The notes beneath the pieces were generated by a model, which worked only from the letters and a program-made list of their open reading frames with translations, made no database searches and had not been told where the DNA came from. The translations under genes and the position numbers were made by a program. Positions 34,064 to 44,217 of a stretch of 64,000 nucleotides of DNA are shown one piece after another (the stretch's first letter is position 1; each line of letters begins with the position of its first letter). Location: positions 24,809,061 to 24,873,060 of the forward strand of contig CM067075.1 in assembly GCA_033980235.1 (NCBI GenBank), in the 5' to 3' direction. Source of the DNA: Diadema setosum. Lineage: Eukaryota; Echinodermata; Echinoidea; Diadematoida; Diadematidae.

Positions 34064-35612
34064 GGAGTTTGAAATTAAAAGGGAGAGGTCACAGCTCCAT
34101 ATCAATTAGATTGTGTAGTTCTAATTGTGAAAGTATGATTAGCTGGTCAATCTATCAACTCTTCATGTGGAAGTTAATCTTGTGGCATGGACTTTAATCG
34201 CTCTTTGCCCGGAGCAGAAGCCACAGACTGCAGCATCAGGTAGAAGAACATTTCGGAAATGAAGTGAGAGGGAGAAGGGGGAATACATTTGAGCATCTGA
34301 GCTTGCTGCATAAGAGGCTATTAAAGCACAACCAAGGCCATATCAATCTACAAGCCCTTCCACAGTACAGGTGGGTACACCAATGCCCAGTTGGTCGGAA
34401 GGAGTGAATTTTCTATGCCGTTCTGTACAGCTGCATTAACTGCTGCATTGACCACATACACACACCCACACACACACTTATACAGCAAACTCTTCTGTTT
34501 TGTGTGTGTGTGTGTTTTGGCACATAATGAAAAGAAAGACTGGTTTTGTAAAATACACAACAGATACAGATACATAACACTTAACAGGGAGGAAAAGCCA
34601 CTTGAACAAGTTGAGTACACAAGAATGTGAAGTATTGAATACTTCCATATCTGGGTTAGATCAAGCATTACCATAGTACCAAGCTTTAGAATTCAGAGGA
34701 TTTCTCGTGATTCCAATGGCTCCTTTACTGAAGGAAATGGTCAGTTTAACATGTTTACTGGCTGGTGGTATATTCATGGTGATAAAATAACATATTAATG
34801 AAAATAAAACAGGACAGGGTAATGCAAAAATGCCATGAACCAGGCAAGAAACACACGTACCCTCCATATCAGGATCCTGCCCACGAGTTGGAATTCCAAA
34901 CCCCTACAAGTGATCCGTCCGCAAGCACATCCAATAAATGCACCAAGCATCACTCTTCCCATTCTTTCCCCCCCCCCCCCATATATTTACATTTTCAAAA
35001 GATATTTAAGTTGTCATGTTATACACTTTCTGGAATAATCTACCATCTATTTTTTTTCCAGGAAATATAAATTTCATATTCCTCACCCAGATTGCGTTAA
35101 TATGTAGCTTTCTTGGCTTTTAATATCTGCAACTAATCATTGTAATGTTGAAAAAATGTAACAATAAACCACACCATATATCATGTCTGAAGGTCAAAGA
35201 CCATCAATGGCAAAAGCTTTTCCAGAAATTCAAAATTGTTTCCAAATAAATAATAAAGTAGATAGTGCAGACACAAGCAGGATACACATCACAGAATTTC
35301 GGTTCTTCACAGTCTTCAAAGTGATTTGGCAGCACGACGTTCATTCAAACACTAGTGGGAAATGCTAAAGGCTTGTAACAAAATGTCAAAGGATGTTGAT
35401 AAAATCCATGACATAGAATGTGAATGTCAAAGAAGTAATTCTGGTAGACTATTTTATATAGTACTAAACATTTAATAATTCAAAGATCTGATGAGGTACA
35501 TGTAGTTGTAAACACTATGAAGAACCACCTGTTGTAGCCTCCATTTGAAAAGCATCATATATGGGATGTTGCCATGGTTACTACCTTGGGTAATTATTAG
35601 AGACCTGAAATA
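34064..35612. other. No gene recognised; (CA)n/(GT)n at 34449-34516
   Basis: A CA-rich tract and a GT tract 25 bases apart at 34449-34516 could fold back on each other. A C-run of 14 lies at 34967-34980. No exon was identified. Confidence 0.4.
35568..35581. promoter_or_regulatory. RFX X-box-like site
   Basis: GTTGCCATGGTTAC is a near-ideal X-box palindrome. It lies about 40 bases before a long polypyrimidine tract. Confidence 0.35.
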
Positions 35613-35857
35613 TTCTCCTTTCTCCATCATCCCCTTTTTCCTTTTTTTCTTCTCTCTCCCCTTTTCCTTTCTACCTTCTCATTTTTTTCATTCCCTTTTT
35701 TTTCTCCTCTTTCCTTCCATTATTGCTATTTTCTTTTCTTTGTTCTTTTTTTCACTTTTCTGTTATAAATCTTCATTTTTTACTCTCTTCTTTCCTATCC
35801 ACCTCCCCATCTCTTCTCTCCCTCCCCCTTTAATTCTTTCTCCTTTCTCTCTCGCAG
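35613..35857 (+). other. Long polypyrimidine tract ending in a 3' splice-site sequence
   Basis: About 240 bases consist almost entirely of C and T, ending CTTTCTCTCTCGCAG. This could be a strong plus-strand acceptor or simply a triplex-prone repeat. After it the sequence runs CAACCATCCATCTCTGG and reaches ACTG|GTAAAC 31 bases later, which would be a microexon. Open frames inside the tract are artefacts of low complexity. Confidence 0.6.
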
Positions 35858-36318
35858 CAACCATCCATCTCTGGGGGGATGCTCACTGGTAAACCAATCA
35901 AACTTGGGTAGAGTATGATATCTAACAGCCACTCGTCTGGGTAAACAACTCCTTGCATCACTATTTAATAGCTGCATCATCATCAACACCACCACATCTC
36001 CATCTCCCTCGCTTGTTCTCCGGAGCAGCACGAGAATCAACCATGCCTAATTATCTATCTACACAATGGCTCAGCAGATATCATGCACTTCTCTAGATCA
36101 CTTTCATGGCATTATACCCATGCTAACACTAAAGCAACAATGCGACAACCAGACTGGTATATATCCTCCCACATACATTGTACACATGCATAAAATCCCT
36201 CCCAAGCACTTGTTATTTTATCATTATTTACAGTAATGACGTCCTTTTCCTACTGGTATAACAGGAACTGTACATGGGAAGGCAAGTTGACAGTCAACAT
36301 CATTGTATTTGACCCAGC

Positions 36319-36530
36319 TACTGTAAAATGAGGAATGTTCGTGTGCATTTTCATATTGCGAATTTTGCGAGAGCCAAGATTCGCAAAATTAAAACGCATG
36401 CGAAAGTTCTTGTCTACACTATATGCAATCAATGTTAGAGGCAACTTGCAAAAATTTCATGCCGCGAAAAAGGCCGTCAGCACCAATTCGCGAAAGATTT
36501 CATGCCGCGAAAATATCTTGTTTTACAGTA
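36319..36530. mobile_element. Family E MITE, copy 3, best preserved
   Basis: TACTGTAAAATGAGGAATG at the left and CTTGTTTTACAGTA at the right, with TA on each side. TTGCGAGAGCCAAGATTCGC and CAATTCGCGAAAGATTTC are intact. Several CpG sites survive, which suggests a younger copy than 13326-13529. Confidence 0.8.
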
Positions 36531-37587
36531 GATGGAGCTATTTGCAAATACTTCAACTGAGGTTATTGGCAACAAGTTTTGATCTACCATTTTGTGCAAA
36601 CACTGGGCCTGAGGTGATGTTTGTAGGAAAATTCATCAATGTACTAATTAGCTGTATTCCAGTTCATATCAATGTTGTGTGGCCAGAGTCAGGTGGAAGT
36701 GATTAAGTAGTAATCACTTTCATTTCTGAGATAGCAGCCATCAAGATGCATAAATAATCTGCATATTTAACGACAGCCTTCTGAATTCCCATTCCCCCAA
36801 TGCATTATACCATAATTCAAGCATAATTCAACCATATTACCATTTATTTCTCTATCCTAAACAGTTCAAAAGCAGTACCAAAGGGTATATCTTTCCATTT
36901 TGCTTTCAGACTATTTATTGTACATGTAATTATTAGTTATGATTGAATGTATGATTGTGTGTCCTAGTGTTTTTGAAAAATGGGGGAAAAAATTATTGTA
37001 CTTCCATTTTTCATATGTTCAATGCAGCAAATTCAGAGTAAAATTTGAATTTGAATTAATAGTAAAGTTAACAATGTAACTAGCAAAGAAAAAGATTAAA
37101 CTTTGATGCGCACAGCAAATTGGTGATGGATATTTTCTAGCAGAAATTGGCCTATAATCACAATAGTCACATTACCTATACATGCCAAGATATTAAAAAA
37201 AAATCATTCATTTGAAGGCCAAAAACATACTATTTGTGTAAAAAAAAAAAAAAAAAAAAAAAAATCTTGCATATATGATACATCATAAGGACATCATAAA
37301 AACTATGCCCATAATTTGTATTGAATAGATCACAAAATCAAAACATAGATTCCTATATCACATGAGGTTCACTTTACCATCCTAATCTTTCTGTAACTAT
37401 TTCCTTGCTGAAATACAAAATGTGTATTATTGAAAAAAAATAATAGATTGAGATTTGAAATATATTCAATTGCTGTTATATTTCAGTCATGAAGCCAGTT
37501 CTGAAAAAAAAAAGGAAAAGAAGTAAAGAGCAAAAGAATGAGTAGGGAAAATATCCAGAGGTAGCCAAGTATTCTTTACATGCGTTG

Positions 37588-37601
37588 GTCTCCATGGTAA
37601 C
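37588..37601. promoter_or_regulatory. RFX X-box-like site
   Basis: GTCTCCATGGTAAC matches the X-box palindrome. It lies about 105 bases upstream of the ATG of the hypothetical ORF at 37706. Confidence 0.3.
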
Positions 37602-37705
37602 ACAGATGTCCTGCAAGAAAAAAAAAAAGTCTCCTGGCATTCCCTGCTCCATTGTTTGATAAATGTGAACGAAAGAAACTCGGTTACAGTTTCTTTTTTC
37701 TTTTC

Positions 37706-38044
37706 ATGGAGGACTCCTCTTCCAGGATAAAGATGTCATTTCTCCACACATTCACTGTGAATGGGAGTTTGTCAAGCTCTTTGCTAAAAAAATATGCAGA
37801 CTTTGTCCCCGGTTGCCATGGAAATACACCGGTTCATACTGAATGGTGCTTAACAGGATTCGATTCCCACAAGTACTTGGCTATTCATATCTTTGATGAA
37901 AGCCGAACGTCACATTGGTTTGACATGTGCATGCCAGAAATTTCGCACAGTCAGAGAAAATTGAGAAAAGATAGAATGCACAAAGGTGCTCACCTGTCTG
38001 TAAGAATCTCACAGGCACATTTCTGGAGAAAATATAATAATTAA
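37706..38044 (+). CDS. Hypothetical ATG-started ORF, 112 codons
   Basis: The frame starts at an ATG (MEDSSSRIKMSF) and runs to TAA. The same frame is open upstream to 37652 without an ATG. The C-terminal half is basic (RKLRKDRMHKGAHLSVR) and ends HFWRKYNN. I see no signal peptide, membrane segment or known domain. The opposite strand is open over part of it. It could be an exon, a real small protein or chance. Confidence 0.2.
   Translation: MEDSSSRIKMSFLHTFTVNGSLSSSLLKKYADFVPGCHGNTPVHTEWCLTGFDSHKYLAIHIFDESRTSHWFDMCMPEISHSQRKLRKDRMHKGAHLSVRISQAHFWRKYNN
37812..37825. promoter_or_regulatory. RFX X-box-like half site
   Basis: GTTGCCATGGAAAT has a perfect left half and an imperfect right half of the X-box. 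Confidence 0.2.
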
Positions 38045-39112
38045 GAACTAAATACTGGCAACAACTGAAAATCTGGTTAACCAACCAACTGCTAAAAGAT
38101 GTCAGCATGCTATGATGCATGTCAGGCTCTTGAAAGTGTTTTCTTTCTTAATCCATCCCCTATGAGGTCCTAAACTCTCCCTATAGATATACTTTGCACA
38201 TGAACTACAGGATTTCTGTGGGCTATGGGTTGATAACAATATTCCTGAATTGCTCTATGCATAACACACATACACACACAAAAAAAAAAAAACATACAAC
38301 TTCATTTTTTTTTAGGAAGACAAATTAAATATTTGTCTTCAACAGCATGAAGAACCTTTACATTTGTATATAGCTGCTCTCACATGAGAAGAATCTATGA
38401 AGAAAATATATTTTTTTAAACATTTCTTTCACAAAAATGTAAGACTTGTGTGATATTTCAGACAGAAATTTATACTGCATATTCTGCATCTTCACATAGG
38501 AAATCAAGACAATTGCATAAAATTGGCTGCTATATTTATAGATGACTCACACAATTCAACTGGAAACAATTTCCACGAATTTGTGATGATTTAACAAAGC
38601 TTCATGAGCATATCTACACTTAGAGCACATTCTCCCATTCTCTGAATTTGCCAGAAGATAGAATAAGAATTTTAAAAGATTAAATCGTGCAAGCTTGCTT
38701 TGTCATTCTAGGAATGTTATCAAGTTGGTATGCTGATGCCTAACAGATAATATGAAAAGAATCATTTTTTTCACATTCAACATGATAACTGGATAATTAT
38801 CAGGCTGTCAGTCAGTCATATTGTTTCTGGTTGGTTAAGAACAAAAAACAAAAACAAACAAACACAAGCACAAAAAAAAAACCTAAATGGGTCAGAAAAA
38901 AAAATGAAATGTAACATGCACTTTCAAAGAAACAAAGTAAGATGTTCCCAAGTCTTTGGTGCTCATGCATATTTTGTCATTGCTATAGATTTGTATGGCA
39001 TGTCATGGGCTAATGCCTAATGAACAAAATCATGACCTTTCAGTTTGCTACTATGACAAAATTATCTATGTGTACACATCTGTTCTGGGCATTCTCTTCC
39101 AGGCTGCTATTA

Positions 39113-39920
39113 GTCCAGTCAAAATACGACAAAAAGTGGGTTAACCCACAACTAATTGCAACAGAAACGATTCCACTTGCATTTGACCCGGAAGAGCTAT
39201 TAAAATAACGTATTAAAAGTTCCCTAAAATTCGAGTGGTGGATCAGTGTCTAATTTGCATAAATTCAAAATGGCCGCCATACAACCTGTTTATGCCTATA
39301 TCTCGGGATACGTAACCAATAGAAAGTAAATTCCGGTTTCTAAACCTATGTTTTTTAGGTCAAGGAATACAATTATGTTATCTGTAGCAACTTTCAACCA
39401 TCCCTTTATATAGTTTTTGCATATATTTGCATATAATTATATGCAAAATGGCCGCCATATTGCCTGTGCAAGCCCGTATCTTCGTATACCATAAATGAAG
39501 TACACTCAGGAATAAGTCGCTATATATCTGGACATAAAACCCACAAAAAAAAAAAATATATTCTGGTGTCTCAACCTATGTTGTTGTTTTTTTTAGGTCA
39601 GGGAATACAATTATGATATTAGCAGTAACTTTAAAGCTTCCCTTTATACATTTTTTGCATATATTTGCATTTAATAAATGCAAAATTGCCGCCATAATTC
39701 CTCTACAGGCTTATATCTCTATCTGTAAAAGGTACCCAGTGGTGGTGTCTATGGTCTTAATTTTACTGCTGAAAGTCACTGTTGTAGAAAACGTTCCAAT
39801 CAGGTATAATTACCTATATTTCACTAAAAATTTGCATATATTTATACATAAATCTATTCAAATTAAGAGTAGCTTATATCCATAAGCTACTCTACAAAAG
39901 TTTCATGAGTTTGGACATTT
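39113..39920 (+). repeat. Element L left arm, with internal direct repeats
   Basis: Within the arm a unit of about 180-235 bp is repeated. Each unit has a Tn-GCATA-rich lead and AAAATGGCCGCCAT or AAAATTGCCGCCAT (39267, 39445, 39682), then GGTCARGGAATACAATTATG. The GCCGCCAT core resembles YY1 sites. Confidence 0.75.
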
Positions 39921-40348
39921 GTTTAGAGAATGTTCTTGTCATATCCTGGTACCATGTCACTCACTCACTTTCTGAATAAAAGACCCAGGGGTCCAGCCCT
40001 CACCGAGTATCTCAAGTTCACCTTCCATCCATTCTTACAGACTTTCACTTGGGAGAGAGGAAATTGGAAGACTTTGGGAACCTCTAGGGCCATATCTACA
40101 AGCCTTTAGGGACCTCCATGGTCCAGGGAGGCATGATGTTCATATATTCATGACACTAGCAATAAATGCACCTACAGTACTAAGTTTGTTGAAAATTTGA
40201 CCATATATGTTTTCAAAAAGAGGATCAAAAATCAAAAGTGGCCCCCAATAATTTGGTCCCAGCCCCAAGGCGTCCGCACCTATAAGTAATATTTAAGGTG
40301 CCTTTGGGCATCCTGTGGCCTGGGGTGGAGGGGGGGGGGGGGTTGGAG

Positions 40349-40352
<4 letters not shown>

Positions 40353-40410
<58 letters not shown>
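40353..40410. repeat. (TA)n microsatellite
   Basis: Long pure TA run, next to a G-run at 40329-40342. Confidence 0.9.
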
Positions 40411-40412
<2 letters not shown>

Positions 40413-40413
<1 letters not shown>

Positions 40414-40608
40414 GATGACGAAGTATGGTGGTAATGCATTTCAGTTCAACAGTGCTATTTATTCAGACCAAATTTTCGACGGATACATTCGTCTTCCTCA
40501 GGATCGACAATGACAATTGTGAAGAAAGACGAATGTTTTCGTCGAAAATTTGGTCTGAATAAATAGCACTGTTGGACTGAAATGCATTACCTCCCTAATT
40601 CGTCATCT
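40413..40608. repeat. Foldback repeat between TA tracts, CTGAGGAAGACG core
   Basis: The arms begin AGATGACGAAGTATGGTGG and end CGTCATCT, pairing for about 80 bases around a short loop. Each arm contains GAAGACGAATGT, CGTCGAAAATTTGGTCTG and AATAAATAGCACTG. This layout is common at the ends of Penelope-like and related retroelements. It resembles the repeat at 29549-29756 in plan. Confidence 0.6.
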
Positions 40609-40644
40609 TTTCTGTACTGGTACCAACACATGGATTACAAGTAT

Positions 40645-40645
40645 C

Positions 40646-40694
<49 letters not shown>
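40645..40694. repeat. (TA)n microsatellite
   Basis: TA run directly following the foldback repeat, so the foldback probably inserted into a TA tract. Confidence 0.9.
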
Positions 40695-40699
<5 letters not shown>

Positions 40700-40821
40700 A
40701 AATACAATGTGTAATATTTCGAAAACAGTTAAACTGCGAAATTAAACTTAAATCTATATGCAATCTCCAAGATATTCAACTTTGTACATTATACCTAGCT
40801 CTGTTACACTTGGTTCTACTT

Positions 40822-40868
40822 TTGTGTGTGTGTGTGCGTGTGTGTGTGTGTGAGGATGTATGTGTGTG
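40822..40868. repeat. (TG)n microsatellite
   Basis: TGTGTG with single GC and GAGGATG interruptions, followed by a T-run. Confidence 0.85.
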
Positions 40869-40982
40869 AGGGGAGTTTTTTTTTTTTATAATAGATTCCT
40901 TAATTTCGGGGTTCTGGGACCTTTTGGACATGGTGTCTATTTGAACACCTTGAATGTCTATCATCCTTGGGATGCTACTTGC

Positions 40983-41222
40983 CTAGTTTGTTGAAAATCT
41001 GTCATTACATGGGTTTTTTAAAGAGAACCTGGAAATGGTTTTTGAAAATGTATGCATGACCGACGACCGGACAGTAGAATATAAATGATGGCTATTTGCA
41101 ATATTAGCTTGAACTTTTTTTTGCTGTCTTGAACCTTTGGCTAAGATGAGTTTAAAATCTAATGGATCAAAGTCACTTGATTTCAAGAAAACTTTCTTTC
41201 GTTTCCTGTACATTATTTTCAT
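40983..41222 (-). CDS. Hypothetical ATG-started ORF inside element L
   Basis: A 79-codon frame starting MKIMYRKRKKVFLKSSDFDP, basic at the N-terminus, with no domain recognised. It could be a remnant of a protein once encoded by element L, or chance in AT-rich DNA. Confidence 0.15.
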   Translation of the reverse strand: MKIMYRKRKKVFLKSSDFDPLDFKLILAKGSRQQKKVQANIANSHHLYSTVRSSVMHTFSKTISRFSLKNPCNDRFSTN

Positions 41223-41891
41223 TTTCTAGCTTGTGATAACACAGATACTAAGGTATGTAATGTGATCTCTCAAAATAGAGATCAATGATAAAAGTGAAAA
41301 CGAGTATAGCTTACACTCACAGTGTTTTATGTGTTTACCACAAATTCTGGACTAGGATGGTGTGAAATTGCAGTTGATTAATTTAAAGCAAACAGGATCT
41401 CGGCTCCATTTCATACTGAAGCGTGGTAAGTCTCACGTTTGTTGCAAACTGTGTTGATGTCTTTCGAGAATGCTTCTTATTCCTAGTCACCAATTAGAAC
41501 AGCATAATCTCACTCCTCACATATTTTAGAAATACAACATTACAAGTGTCTGATATATGGCCCGCATCTGACACTGGTATGGGTTGTGTGCAGTCAAATC
41601 TGCTTGCCCTGCAACTATACACTGCCAGTTGCTAACATCCTGTCTTGCAGTTGCATCAGACTTTCTTCAGGAGTTCCTTAATAGCTGCAGCTTTGTCTGT
41701 AGTGATCAGAACATATTTGATTTTTTGATTAAACATCTTCCTCAAATCGTCCCAATTCCAATGATTGTATGTCATTTCCCTTCCACTGTTTAACTTGAAG
41801 AAAAGCTGCTACCGAGGTGGAGGGAAGGGACCTTTTGGAAGGGTTAGGAACAGAAAATGATGTAATGTATTTTCTTTTTTATCTGACTTAA

Positions 41892-42149
41892 GACTGCTTT
41901 TTCGCCAGCAAAATTGAATTCAGCCTTCATGCTGCTCGCATTTCTAAAAAACAACAACTGTGTGTTGGTGAAAATGTTATTAGTGCGAAGCCTCAATGCA
42001 ATAGGAAACATTTCTTTTAATAAAGCTGCAGATACAACACGAAAAATGGTAAAAGTAAGACTGATAAGAATTTATATGTGTTGCATGAGCTTGAAGCCAA
42101 TGAGAAGGATGCTGTTTGTATTGATCGACTGATGAATCCAGAGTACTAG
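41892..42149 (+). pseudogene. Relic ORF in element L interior
   Basis: One frame reads DCFFASKIEFSLHAARISKK and QQLCVGENVISAKPQCNRKH, then meets two adjacent TAA stops. It continues in the same frame through KNGKSKTDKNLYVLHELEAN to a terminal TAG. The composition is more protein-like than neighbouring frames. It ends 12 bases before a family M MITE. I cannot assign it to a transposase family. Confidence 0.3.
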
Positions 42150-42160
42150 TAATAGAACTG

Positions 42161-42623
42161 TTAAAGGGACATTCCAGACGATTTTCATAATTTCACATCA
42201 TGTAGTACATAAATCGACAACTCCATGTATAGATTTGTGGAATTTATTGTGGTTCTTGATCAGAGAAACAATACTTTGAAAGACCTTAAATAAATTACAC
42301 TGAACAAGGATGATGACATTGGAGGTTCACATATTTCAGAAATGTAGCAGTGTAATTCCATTACAATACCACTTGCTTGCGAGTTCACCTGTGTATAATC
42401 TATGCATGCCTTCTACTTTTGTTCTGCTTCCTTGAGCCCCAATTAAAGCATTCTTATGGTGACTCTGCCATGTCATCATCCTTGTTCATTTCAATTTGTT
42501 CTAAATTTTGAAAATATTCTTATTCTTCAACCCAGTTATCATAAATTCTGAAACTCTGTCCTCTGTATAACTAATAGTTATTCAAATGCAAAAATCTGAA
42601 AGTCATCCGGAGGTCTCCTTTAA
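42161..42623. mobile_element. Family M MITE inside element L
   Basis: It starts TTAAAGGGACATTCCAGACG and ends GGAGGTCTCCTTTAA, with inverted ends, TTAA borders and internal inverted phrases AACAAGGATGATGACATTGG and its partner CATGTCATCATCCTTGTTC. It is non-coding. Confidence 0.65.
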
Positions 42624-42932
42624 GGCATTTCCTTTTTTTTCTTTTTCTTTGTATCTGGCTGTAAATCACAATGTTTTACATTTTCAGTGAGTCACTGGGT
42701 GAAACCGTGCAAGAATATGACAAAATCCACTTCCATACAAATTATCACGGTCATATGTTGCTCATTGATAAACATGCCTTTACCAAAAGTTTTGCAACAA
42801 AGGACACAAGTATCAACTAAACATGGATGTGAATCATCGCAGGTAAGAAAAAAAAATGTTTGAAAAAAACCCTGCTGAATGATTTAAGACCAATTTTTGT
42901 GTACCGTAAGCACACTTTGAAAGCCATATGAG

Positions 42933-44215
42933 ATATGTCCAAACTCATGAAACTTTTGTAGAGTAGCTTATGGATAATCATGAACTTGATGATATGCCCC
43001 CCCCCCCTTTTCGGCAAAAAAAAAAAAAAAGAGAGAGAGAGAAGAAATAAAGAATTGCAACATAGACACAAGTGATAAGCAGTAAACATGAGGGCAAATT
43101 ACAAAACATAATACATTAAATATCATGCAATCATGAAATATTTTAACGATTCCTACTGCATAATTTGAGACTTTAATATTTGTGTACCTATTGAGCACAC
43201 TTTGGAAGATAAGTTGAATTTACAGTTAAATAAAGGTATGTTCTATTCGATGCTACTTACAGTTGTTTTCTGTTTTGAGGCTGTATCTCAAGAAAATGTG
43301 AGTACAATATAAAACAATACTTTTGATAAATGCAAGAATATACATACTATATAGGAGTAGGATAATCATCAAGGTTTTAAATGGTATTATAACAATTTTC
43401 CCTTGATATCTTGGATGAGACATTACAGTACAATTAACGTTCTGCAGCTTGTATTCGTATATCTGAAATCATATTCACGGTAGTAATTTGAATAGATTTA
43501 TGCATAAATATATGCAATTTTTTAGTGAAATATAGGTAACTATTCCTGAGTGGAACGTATTCTACATCAGTGATTCTCAGCAGTAAAATTAAGACCACAG
43601 ACACCATCACTAGGTACCTTTTACAGATAGAAATATAAGCCTGTAGTGGCACTACGGCGGCAATTTTGCATTTAATTGAATGCAAATATGCAAAAACTGT
43701 ATAAAGGGAAGTTTGAAAGTTACTGCTTATATCATAATTGTATTCCCTGACCTAAAAAACAGCTATAGGTTTAGACACCAGAATCTATTTTCTGTGGGTT
43801 TTATGTCCAGATATATAGCGACTTATTCCTGAGTGTACTACATTAATGATATACGAAGATACGGGCTTGCGCAGGCAATATGGCGGCCATTTTGCATGTA
43901 ATTATATGCAAATATATGCAAAAACTATATAAAAGGATGTTTGAAAGTTGCTATACATAACATAATTGTATTCCTTGACCTAAAAAACATAGGATTAGAC
44001 ACCGGAATTTACTTTCTGTGGGTTATATATCCCCAGATATAGGCATAAATAGGTTGTATGGCGGCCATTTTGAATTTATGCAAATTAGACACTGATCCAC
44101 CGCTCGAATTTTAGGGAACTTTTAATATGTTATTTTGATAGCTCTTCCGGGTCAAATGCAAGTGGAATCGTTTCTGTTGCAATTAGTTGTGGGTCATTTC
44201 ATATTTTGACTGGAC
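42933..44215 (-). repeat. Element L right arm, interrupted
   Basis: Reverse complement of the left arm, with ATGGCGGCCATTTTG-type phrases near 43880 and 44058. Between 42980 and 43489 the match stops. This extra sequence includes (C)12, (A)15 and (AG)n tracts. It is either a later insertion or was lost from the left arm, where a small palindrome (GAGTAGCTTATGG and its complement) sits at the same place. Confidence 0.7.
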
Positions 44216-44217
44216 TA

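Larger units (their letters stand above)
36531..39112. other. Mostly no feature; one hypothetical ORF and two X-box-like sites
   Basis: AT-rich sequence with an (A)24 run near 37240-37264. The island 37560-38045 is more balanced and holds the ORF and the sites listed separately. Confidence 0.35.
39113..44215. mobile_element. Element L, 5.1 kb with about 800-bp inverted arms
   Basis: The ends are GTCCAGTCAAAATA and TATTTTGACTGGAC, flanked by TA (39111-39112 and 44216-44217). The left arm (to about 39920) and the right arm (from about 42933) are near-identical inverted copies. Shared phrases include CAACTAATTGCAACAGAAAC and AATTCGAGTGGTGGATCAG. The right arm is interrupted by about 500 bp (42980-43489). 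The 3 kb interior contains (TA)n tracts, a foldback repeat, a relic ORF and a family M MITE, but no intact transposase. TA duplication suggests Tc1/mariner-type mobilisation; such long inverted arms are unusual for that group. Confidence 0.75.

Noticed and set aside
35545..35892. 115-codon ORF rich in F, S, L and P
   Set aside because: It is the translation of a C/T-only tract.
39113..44215. LTR retrotransposon
   Set aside because: The long repeats are inverted, not direct, and there is no gag-pol or primer-binding site.
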